Positions 5,176 through 11,162 of a stretch of DNA of 11,162 nt are shown here, piece by piece (the stretch's first letter is position 1; each line of letters starts with the position of its first letter). This DNA comes from WYZ-LMO11 sp964617245 (GTDB taxonomy: Archaea; Thermoproteota; Methanomethylicia; Methanomethylicales; Methanomethylicaceae), in the NCBI GenBank assembly GCA_964617245.1, contig CAZTWF010000002.1, positions 1 to 11,162 of the forward strand, in the 5' to 3' direction. A program made the translations under genes and the position numbers. A model generated the notes under the pieces. That model was not told where the DNA came from and did no database searches. It saw nothing but the letters and a program-made list of their open reading frames with translations.

Positions 5176-5202
5176 CTTAGACAATAAAACATATAGATAA
5201 AA

Positions 5203-5604
5203 ATGGTTAAAAGAATTTCAGTTATTGATGTTGATTTATGTGTTGGCTGTCAATCATGTATGTTTGCTTGTAATAGAAGATTTGCTGAAGCTGGAACTTC
5301 AAGAACAGCAATATTTGTACAATCATCAGGAGGAATTGAGCGTGGATTTATTATAAAAGTTTGTAGAGCATGTAAAGATCCTCCATGTGTAAAAGTATGT
5401 CCAACTGGTGCTATGAGTAAAAGAGAAGGAGGTGGAGTAAGACTTAATTATAAAAAATGTATAGCATGTGGAAATTGTATAGAAAATTGTCCTATTGGAG
5501 CAATATTTTGGGATAAATCATTAAATAAACCTACAGTTTGTACATATTGTGGATATTGTGTTGATTATTGTCCATATGGAGTAATAAAATTGGAGGAAGT
5601 ATAA
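5203..5604 (+). CDS. Polyferredoxin subunit with four [4Fe-4S] clusters (AOR partner)
   Basis: A 133-residue iron-sulfur protein of the type found as electron-transfer subunit of molybdo- and tungsten-enzymes. Sixteen cysteines fall into four groups: C13-C16-C19-C23, C54-C57-C62-C66, C86-C89-C92-C96 and C113-C116-C119-C123, each group followed or accompanied by Pro as in bacterial-type ferredoxins; this gives four [4Fe-4S] clusters. No Tat or Sec signal is present, so it acts in the cytoplasm. Its stop codon overlaps the ATG of the AOR gene by one base (TAATG). The pair matches the layout of heterodimeric AOR-family enzymes such as WOR5 of Pyrococcus and YdhY/YdhV of E. coli. It should carry electrons from the tungsto-pterin subunit to ferredoxin or another acceptor. 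Confidence 0.93.
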   Translation: MVKRISVIDVDLCVGCQSCMFACNRRFAEAGTSRTAIFVQSSGGIERGFIIKVCRACKDPPCVKVCPTGAMSKREGGGVRLNYKKCIACGNCIENCPIGAIFWDKSLNKPTVCTYCGYCVDYCPYGVIKLEEV

Positions 5605-7367
5605 TGGAGGCATCTTCTCTTTCTAAAATTCTCTATATTGATTTAGATAATAAGAGATATTGGATAAAAGAAAGACCAGAGTTATTTAAAGAATGGCTTG
5701 GAGGAGTAGGAGTAGGAATAAAATTATTAAATGAAGAATGTCCAAAGAATATTGATCCATTATCAGGAGAAAATCCCATAATATTTGCTATAGGTTATTT
5801 TAATGCTATTTATCCTCTTGCTTCTAAGACTGTAGCACTTTTTAAATCACCATTAACAAAAAATCTTGGAGAAAGTCATGCAGGAGGAAGATGTGGAGTA
5901 GCTATAAGAATGACAGGATATGGAGCTATTGTAATAAAAGGTAGTAGTGATTATCCAATTTATTTAGTTATAGATGAAAATGGTGTAAAATTTAGAGATG
6001 CTTCTGCTTTATGGGGAATGAATAGTACTACAGCTATAGGAAGAATTTTAAGAGAAAGAGAAGGAAGACCAGGAATGAGAAGTATAATGAGAATAGGAAA
6101 AGCTGGAGAAAAAATGATTCCTTATGCTTGTGTAATAACAGAAACTTTTAGAACTTTTGGAAGACTTGGATTAGGTGCAGTTTTTGGTTCTAAAAAACTT
6201 AAAGCAATTGTTATATCAGGAAGAGAAAGTTTAAAAGTAAAAGATCCTCGAGGTTATAGAGATATCTATGATGAACTTTATAATTCTTTTATAAAAAGTG
6301 GAGCAATGAAAAAATATCATGACATAGGCACATCAATGAATGTTATGTCATTAAATTTAATTTCATCATTACCATCAAGAAATCTTCAAAAAACAAAATT
6401 TGAAGGAATAAATGAATTATCTGGTGAGGCTTTAGCAGAAAAATTTCTTGGAAGAAGAATTGCATGTGCTCATTGTCCTGTAAGTTGTATTCATATAGCT
6501 GCATTAAGAATACCTTATGAAAATGAGCCATATTTCTATAAAATAAAAATGATACCATATGATTATGAGCCAATATATGCATTAGGTTGTATGCTTGATA
6601 TAAGAAATGCTGAAGGTTTTTTAAAAATAATGGATAAAGTTGAAGAATTAGGATTAGATGCAATGAGTACAGGAGTTATACTTGCATGGGCAACAGAATG
6701 TATGGAAAAAGGAATAGTTACTACAAAAGAAACTGATGGATTATTATTAAAATGGGGAGATTATGAAACATATATAGAAGCTATTAATAGAATTGTAGAA
6801 ATGAAAGGAGAATTCTATGAAGCTTTATCAAAAGGTGTAGAATATGCATCTTCAAAATATGGAGGAAAAGATTTTGCTTTATCCTTTGGAGGAAATGAAA
6901 TGCCAGGATATCATTGTGGATTAGCTACACATATTGGATTTTTAGTTGGAATGAGACATAGTCATTTAGATAATGCAGGATATGATATTGATCAAAGATT
7001 ATATGCTGAAAAAAGAAAATTAGAACCAAAAGAAATTGCAAAAATGATATTTGAAGAAGAATCTTGGAGACAAATATTATCAAGTCTTGTAGTTTGTTTC
7101 TTTTCAAGAAAAGTTTATACCCCAGAAATAATTAGTAAATGTTTTTCAGTAATTGGAATTGATATTACTCCATCTCAATTAAAAGAAAAAGGAATTGAAA
7201 TTTTAAAAGAAAAATATAAATTTAAAGTAAGAGAAGGATTTTCTTTTGAAAAATTAAGAATACCTAAAAGAATTTTAGAAATACCTACACCTCAAGGAAT
7301 TTTAAAAGAAGAAGATATAAGAGAAGGAATTATGGAATATAAAAAATTAATAGAGGGAAAATATTGA
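5604..7367 (+). CDS. Aldehyde ferredoxin oxidoreductase family, tungsten-pterin subunit (WOR5/YdhV-like)
   Basis: A 587-residue enzyme of the AOR family, which oxidises aldehydes to acids at a tungsten bis-pterin centre in the cytoplasm. The N-terminal domain carries WLGGVGVGIKLL (31-42) and HAGGRCGVAIRMTGYGAIVIKG (92-113), and the pterin-binding RLGLGAVFGSKKLKAI (187-202). The single [4Fe-4S] cluster ligands are C288, C291, C295 (CAHCPVSC) and C498 (LVVCFF), nearly the same numbering as Pyrococcus AOR. H452 in RHSH may correspond to its active-site His, and E322 in DYEPIYALG to its active-site Glu (inference from spacing). GGAGG at 5592-5596, 7 nt before ATG 5604, fixes the start; an upstream in-frame extension would run into the ferredoxin gene. 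The linked polyferredoxin suggests the WOR5/YdhV/BamB side rather than classic AOR, FOR or GAPOR; the substrate is unknown. Confidence 0.95.
   Translation: MEASSLSKILYIDLDNKRYWIKERPELFKEWLGGVGVGIKLLNEECPKNIDPLSGENPIIFAIGYFNAIYPLASKTVALFKSPLTKNLGESHAGGRCGVAIRMTGYGAIVIKGSSDYPIYLVIDENGVKFRDASALWGMNSTTAIGRILREREGRPGMRSIMRIGKAGEKMIPYACVITETFRTFGRLGLGAVFGSKKLKAIVISGRESLKVKDPRGYRDIYDELYNSFIKSGAMKKYHDIGTSMNVMSLNLISSLPSRNLQKTKFEGINELSGEALAEKFLGRRIACAHCPVSCIHIAALRIPYENEPYFYKIKMIPYDYEPIYALGCMLDIRNAEGFLKIMDKVEELGLDAMSTGVILAWATECMEKGIVTTKETDGLLLKWGDYETYIEAINRIVEMKGEFYEALSKGVEYASSKYGGKDFALSFGGNEMPGYHCGLATHIGFLVGMRHSHLDNAGYDIDQRLYAEKRKLEPKEIAKMIFEEESWRQILSSLVVCFFSRKVYTPEIISKCFSVIGIDITPSQLKEKGIEILKEKYKFKVREGFSFEKLRIPKRILEIPTPQGILKEEDIREGIMEYKKLIEGKY
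7353..7357 (+). promoter_or_regulatory. Shine-Dalgarno GAGGG supporting a TTG start
   Basis: GAGGG inside the end of the AOR gene ends 6 nt before TTG 7364. The TTG overlaps the AOR stop in TTGA, so ribosomes can stop and restart there. There is no ATG in this frame before the conserved HQP motif, which supports the rare start. Confidence 0.65.
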
Positions 7368-8848
7368 AAAGAATTTTATTCTTTTTTGAAGTTCATCAAC
7401 CAAGAAGAATTAAAAAATTTTTTGGAAAAGAGAATATTCAAGAATTAGATTATTTTGATGATAATTTAAATAAAGAAATATTTCAAAGAATTGCTAAAAA
7501 TTGTTATATTCCTACACTTGAAATTTTCTTAGAAAATGCAAAAAAATATGATTTTAAATTTTCATTAGGAATTTCTGGAATATTCTTAGAACAATGTAGT
7601 TGGTGGGAACCTAAGATTATTGAAATTATAAAAAAATTAATAGATGAAAATTCATGTGAACTTGTATCAGGAACATATTATCATTCTCTTTCATATCTAA
7701 TAAATGAAAAAGAATTTATAGAGCAAATAAAACTTCATAAAAGAATAATAAAAGAAATTTTTGGTATTAATCCTATAGTAGCAGAAAATACAGAATTTAT
7801 ATATGATAATAAAGTTGCAAAAATAATGGAAAATTTAGGATTTAAAATGATATTAACTGAAGGTGTAGATAGAATTTTAGATTTGAGATCACCAAATTAT
7901 TTGTATAAAGCAAAAGACTCTAATATATTATTATTAATGAGAAATTATAGATTATCAGATGATATAGGATTTAGATTTACACTTAGAAATTGGAATGAAT
8001 GGCCATTAACTTCAGAAAAATATGCAAAATGGTTATCATTAACTCCTGGAGATGTTATATTTATAGCAATGGACATAGAGACTTTTGGTGAACACTATTG
8101 GCCAGAAAGTGGAATTCATGATTTTATTAAAACTCTTCCAAAATATATAAAAGAAGAAAATATGAAATTCTCAATACCTTCTGATATTATTTCTAATTTA
8201 TATGCTTTAGATGAAATTGATGTAAAAGAAGCTATATCTTGGGCTGATATGGAAAGAGATTTATCAGCATGGCTTGGAAATGAAATGCAAAGATATTGTT
8301 TTGAAGTATTAAAATACTTAGAACCTATGGTAAAAAGTATAGGTGGTGAATATTTAAGAACATGGAGATATCTTACTACAAGTGATCATTTTCATTATAT
8401 GAGTACAAAAGAAAATGGTGCAAAAGCTGTACATTCATATTTTAGTCATTTTAATGGTCCAATTGAAGCATTTATATCATTTACATGGGTATTAGCAGAT
8501 TTAAGATATAAACTATATGATACAATAAAAGATAAAATATCCTATTATAGAATATTATTTGAAGAATTACCAGATAGTCATTCATTTCATTTTTATTCTG
8601 GTTTTGCAAAACCCTTAGGTATAAAAGCTAAAAACCTAATAGAATTACATAATATTATAAAGGAAATAGATGATGAAGTTTTAAATTTCCATATGAGAAG
8701 AAATGATTTTAGTAAATGGTTAAATGATGTTCTTGGACTTAAAGAACTATCAAAAGAAATTAAAAATGCTAAAACTAGAGAAGAATTAATTAAAATCTTA
8801 GAAAAAACAATAAAAGAAGCTGAAAAGATGATTTATAAACATGAATAA
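7364..8848 (+). CDS. GH57 alpha-amylase-type glycoside hydrolase
   Basis: A 494-residue (beta/alpha)7-barrel enzyme of glycoside hydrolase family 57. All five conserved regions are visible: HQP (11-13), CELVSGTYYHSL (98-109), AENTEFIYDN (140-149, with E144 as the expected nucleophile), MDIETFGEHYW (236-246, with D237 as the expected acid/base) and TTSDHFHYM (338-346). The sequence ETFGEH and the length fit the alpha-amylase group better than the longer amylopullulanases or branching enzymes, but a 4-alpha-glucanotransferase role cannot be excluded. There is no signal peptide, so it acts on intracellular glucans such as glycogen or imported maltodextrins. The C-terminal tail (about 454-494) is a charged helical segment. 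It starts at TTG and overlaps AOR by 4 nt; the GalT-like gene overlaps its end by 8 nt. Confidence 0.92.
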   Translation: MKRILFFFEVHQPRRIKKFFGKENIQELDYFDDNLNKEIFQRIAKNCYIPTLEIFLENAKKYDFKFSLGISGIFLEQCSWWEPKIIEIIKKLIDENSCELVSGTYYHSLSYLINEKEFIEQIKLHKRIIKEIFGINPIVAENTEFIYDNKVAKIMENLGFKMILTEGVDRILDLRSPNYLYKAKDSNILLLMRNYRLSDDIGFRFTLRNWNEWPLTSEKYAKWLSLTPGDVIFIAMDIETFGEHYWPESGIHDFIKTLPKYIKEENMKFSIPSDIISNLYALDEIDVKEAISWADMERDLSAWLGNEMQRYCFEVLKYLEPMVKSIGGEYLRTWRYLTTSDHFHYMSTKENGAKAVHSYFSHFNGPIEAFISFTWVLADLRYKLYDTIKDKISYYRILFEELPDSHSFHFYSGFAKPLGIKAKNLIELHNIIKEIDDEVLNFHMRRNDFSKWLNDVLGLKELSKEIKNAKTREELIKILEKTIKEAEKMIYKHE

Positions 8849-9788
8849 TATAAAATCACTTGAATTTTCTAAAATAATAAAAGATAACATAGAAATTTCT
8901 CAAGAAATAGAAATTAGAATAGATCCATTAACTAATATAATATCAAGAATTAATATGGAGAGATTGAAAAGACCAAAACAAAAAAGAATAAGTGATTATT
9001 GTCCTTTTTGTCCACAAAATATAGAAATCGCTACACCAAAATTTCCAAAAGAAATTATTAAAGAAGGAAGAATAAAAATAGGAAAAGCAATAGTTTTTCC
9101 AAATATGTATCCATTAGCTAGTTTACATGGAGTTTGTGTATTTACTAAAGAACATAAAGTTAACATAAATGAAATTAATGAAGATGAAATTTTTGATGGA
9201 TTGAAATGCTCAATAGAATTTTTTAATATTAGTAGAAAATTAGGATATTTATATCATTTTATTGGATGGAATCATTTACCAGAAGCAGGAGCTTCAATTA
9301 TTCATCCTCATTTTCAACTCATATCATCAAAAAAAGGATTAAAAAATGAAAGATTTATTTTTAAAAGATCTAAATATTATTGGAAAAAGAAAGGAAAGAA
9401 TTATTGGGAAGAAATAATAAAAGATAATGAAAGATTTATTGGAGAAACTGAAGGATTTTCATGGATTGCTCCATGGGCACCTATAGGAAATTATGAAATT
9501 ATTGGAATTAGTAAAAAAAGTTCAATTATAGATTTAAATGATGAAGAGTTAAGAGGAATGGCTAATGGAATTATTAGGATATTAAAAGGACTATGGGAAT
9601 TAGAAATAAAAGCTTTGAATATGGTAATTTTTTCATATCCTTATCAAGTAGAATGGTTTAATTTAAATCTAAGAATAATAGCAAGAAAATTACCATCAGA
9701 TAGAGCTTTTTTAGAAATTTATAGTGGAGAAGTGGGAATAGAAATTCCTCCAGAAGTCTATTCAAAAATTTTTAAAAAATTTTTTTAA
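8841..9788 (+). CDS. galT: Galactose-1-phosphate uridylyltransferase-like protein (HIT superfamily)
   Basis: A 315-residue protein of the GalT branch of the HIT superfamily, which moves a nucleotide between sugar-1-phosphates through a histidyl-UMP (or other NMP) intermediate. The N-terminal GalT signature is EIRIDPLTNIISRIN (24-38) followed by RLKRPK. C54 and C57 (CPFC) are the zinc ligands; the active site is HPHFQ (155-159) with H157 as the nucleophile, where the classic form is HPHGQ. The C-terminal half (about 205-300) keeps the second domain, but in place of the LHAHFYP metal motif of E. coli GalT it has LNLRIIARKLPSD (275-287), so the second metal site appears lost. The true nucleotide and sugar may therefore differ from UDP-galactose. 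It is the last gene of the operon and overlaps GH57 by 8 nt (ATGAATAA); no good Shine-Dalgarno site is seen, so coupling is likely. Confidence 0.83.
   Translation: MNNIKSLEFSKIIKDNIEISQEIEIRIDPLTNIISRINMERLKRPKQKRISDYCPFCPQNIEIATPKFPKEIIKEGRIKIGKAIVFPNMYPLASLHGVCVFTKEHKVNINEINEDEIFDGLKCSIEFFNISRKLGYLYHFIGWNHLPEAGASIIHPHFQLISSKKGLKNERFIFKRSKYYWKKKGKNYWEEIIKDNERFIGETEGFSWIAPWAPIGNYEIIGISKKSSIIDLNDEELRGMANGIIRILKGLWELEIKALNMVIFSYPYQVEWFNLNLRIIARKLPSDRAFLEIYSGEVGIEIPPEVYSKIFKKFF
9764..9786. terminator. Bidirectional T-tract terminator between convergent genes
   Basis: A5-T5-A6-T7 blocks span the last codons of the GalT-like gene and end two bases before its TAA finishes. T7 (9780-9786) serves the plus strand; A6 and A5 read as U6 and U5 for the minus-strand MFS transcript, whose stop lies only 7 bp from the GalT stop. 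Oligo-U without a stable hairpin is the archaeal pattern. Confidence 0.5.
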
Positions 9789-9795
9789 GTTAATT

Positions 9796-11094
9796 CTAAA
9801 TTAATTCTTCTACACTTTTTCTTGCACTTTCTATACCTTTAATATACCAGTATAAGGCTGCTATTAAACCAAATAGCCATATTAATATAGCACAAATAAT
9901 AAATTGAGTTGCTGTTAATATATGTTCAATATATACCATAAAAGCACCAGATATTCCTGTTAAACTTACAAGAAGACCTACAATTGATGATCTTACACCT
10001 GTTGGAAATAATTCACTTTGAAGTACACTTATTGATCCCCAAGCCCATTCTGAAAACATTAAGTTAATAAATAATAAAGAGTAGAACATTAAAATATTTT
10101 CAAAGTTATGAGATAGAAGAATTAATATTGCAGTTATAGATCCTCCTAAAAATGCTAAAAATAATGATAATCTTCTTGCTCTATCTATAATTGGTAATAA
10201 TATAAAAGCTCCAATAGAGGCTCCAAGATTTGCTACAAATATTATTTTTGGTGCTTCATTAATTCCAAAAACAAATCCAGGAGCATAAGGAGCATAATAA
10301 GCTAACATTCCATAGGTTACATATTGAGCAACTGTAACTATAGCTAATATTATTAATCTCAAAGGATATTTTTTAAAAGCTTCTTTTAAGTAAATAGATT
10401 GATCTAAAGGTAATTCAAATAAAATTTCAGGGTTTTTATCTTTTATAAATTTTTCAATAATATTTTTTGCTTCATTTCTTCTATCTTTTATTACTAACCA
10501 TCTTATACTTTCTGGAAATCCAAATCTCATTAATCCTACAATTATAACAGTAAATATAGAAGATAAAAGTAAAAGTCTTATTTGAGTTTCAGGATCTGAA
10601 GAATATATAGCAAATATTAAGAACATAGCAGCTATTAAAGCAGCGCCTATATTCCAAAAGTTTGTAGAAATCATTATTGTTTTTCCTCTATGATTTTTAG
10701 GTATAATTTCTGCTAAAGCAGCATATGCTGCTCCAAATTCTCCTCCAATACCAAAGGTCATTATTGATGTTAATATGAGAAATGCTATTGGATCATTATA
10801 AGTGAAATATAAAATTATTAAAGATATTACTTCTAATGTAAGAACAAAAGCAAAAATAGGCCTTCTTCCATATCTATCAGCTAATATTCCAAATACTAAA
10901 GCACCAAGCATTTCAGAAATAAGATTAGCTGCTAATACAATAAAAGCTATACCTGGAGCAACAATATAAGCCATAAGTGGAGCTATAGAAAACATAATTC
11001 CATCTAAAAGATAATTTGCAGAAACTAAACCAAACAATTTCCAATGTTCAATATTCCATATTGCATTATCTAGAACTTCAGTAAAATTTTTCAT
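9796..11094 (-). CDS. MFS transporter, sugar/organic acid porter type
   Basis: A 432-residue membrane protein of the major facilitator superfamily with about 12 hydrophobic segments. The loop 2-3 motif is GILADRYGRRPIF (69-81). The first-half markers are GIGGEFGAAYAALAEIIPKNHRG (115-137) and FPESIRWL (193-200), the latter typical of the sugar porter and aromatic-acid/metabolite porter groups. The central cytoplasmic loop spans about 201-245. The second half carries IIDRARR (302-308) and ELFPTGVRSSIVG (361-373). The substrate is likely a sugar or organic anion taken up with protons; the sequence cannot tell which. It is convergent with the polyferredoxin-AOR-GH57-GalT operon, 7 bp away, so co-regulation is not implied. 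TATA at 11130-11137 predicts a leader of about 13 nt without a Shine-Dalgarno motif. Confidence 0.94.
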   Translation of the reverse strand: MKNFTEVLDNAIWNIEHWKLFGLVSANYLLDGIMFSIAPLMAYIVAPGIAFIVLAANLISEMLGALVFGILADRYGRRPIFAFVLTLEVISLIILYFTYNDPIAFLILTSIMTFGIGGEFGAAYAALAEIIPKNHRGKTIMISTNFWNIGAALIAAMFLIFAIYSSDPETQIRLLLLSSIFTVIIVGLMRFGFPESIRWLVIKDRRNEAKNIIEKFIKDKNPEILFELPLDQSIYLKEAFKKYPLRLIILAIVTVAQYVTYGMLAYYAPYAPGFVFGINEAPKIIFVANLGASIGAFILLPIIDRARRLSLFLAFLGGSITAILILLSHNFENILMFYSLLFINLMFSEWAWGSISVLQSELFPTGVRSSIVGLLVSLTGISGAFMVYIEHILTATQFIICAILIWLFGLIAALYWYIKGIESARKSVEELI

Positions 11095-11129
11095 GAGTGA
11101 AGATGTATCTTTTACTTCTTTAAATATCT

Positions 11130-11137
11130 TTATATAA
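11130..11137 (-). promoter_or_regulatory. TATA box of the MFS gene
   Basis: TTATATAA on the minus strand is centred about 39 bp before the ATG at 11094, giving a start near 11107. Its upstream side is cut off by the adapter only 3 bp away, so the BRE and any operator of this gene are missing from the window. Confidence 0.5.
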
Positions 11138-11140
11138 CTT

Positions 11141-11162
11141 AGATCGGAAGAGCGGTTCAGCA
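11141..11162. other. Illumina adapter left at the contig end (artefact)
   Basis: The final 22 bases start AGATCGGAAGAGCGGTTCAG, the well-known Illumina paired-end read-2 adapter, and continue CA as that adapter does. Their base composition is unlike the surrounding AT-rich DNA. This stretch is not biological and marks an untrimmed contig end. Confidence 0.95.

Noticed and set aside
5568..5603. AOR start at 5568 inside the ferredoxin gene
   Set aside because: It would overlap the fourth cluster motif of the ferredoxin; ATG 5604 has GGAGG at 7 nt and matches the usual AOR N-terminus.
6343..7107. Two minus-strand ORFs (106 and 60 residues) inside the AOR gene
   Set aside because: Antisense shadows with Leu/Phe/His-rich translations caused by AT-rich codon use; the AOR frame is continuous with all cluster ligands.
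1..11140. CRISPR array, insertion sequence or prophage
   Set aside because: No regularly spaced repeats, no transposase, integrase or phage structural gene, and no terminal inverted repeats of element size were seen.

Overview
The window looks like one short AT-rich contig (roughly 27-30% G+C by eye) from a thermophilic archaeon, probably of the Thermoproteota/TACK side, although the exact lineage cannot be read from it. Archaeal signs are a tRNA-Gly with a 15-nt intron that folds into a bulge-helix-bulge, TATA boxes about 26 bp before starts with little or no 5' leader, Arg codons dominated by AGA, and gene families such as tungsten-type aldehyde ferredoxin oxidoreductase, GH57 glycosidase, V4R and a SerK-like ParB-fold protein. 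The tRNA stems are almost all G-C in an AT-rich genome, which points to growth at high temperature.

Layout. 107-695 (+): a two-gene unit of a PadR repressor and a 59-residue Cys-rich coiled-coil protein. 696-1008: mostly non-coding, with one doubtful 34-codon ORF and a stem-loop. 1009-1600 (-): flavodoxin followed by intron-containing tRNA-Gly(UCC). 1682-1760 (+): tRNA-Pro(GGG). 1811-1888: a 32-bp perfect A/T palindrome and a 17-bp perfect palindrome in front of a V4R-domain protein (1894-2673, +). 2667-3161 (-): the biotin transporter subunit BioY, convergent with V4R and overlapping it by 7 bp, with a BirA-type operator around its TATA box. 3291-5134 (-): a SerK-like ParB-fold protein, tRNA-Ala(UGC) and homoserine dehydrogenase. 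5203-9788 (+): a tight four-gene operon of polyferredoxin, AOR-family oxidoreductase, GH57 amylase and GalT-like transferase. 9796-11094 (-): an MFS transporter, convergent with the operon. The last 22 bases are Illumina adapter.

How the genes may work together. The 5203-9788 operon joins intracellular alpha-glucan breakdown (GH57), a sugar-1-phosphate/nucleotide transferase (GalT fold) and a tungsten-pterin oxidoreductase with a four-cluster electron-transfer subunit. Its genes overlap by 1, 4 and 8 nt, so translation is probably coupled. That suggests a sugar-oxidation module that feeds electrons to ferredoxin, and the adjacent MFS carrier may supply a substrate. SerK-like protein and homoserine dehydrogenase suggest Ser/Thr/Cys metabolism. 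Several promoters carry symmetric elements overlapping the TATA box or the likely transcription start, which is typical of archaeal repressor control.
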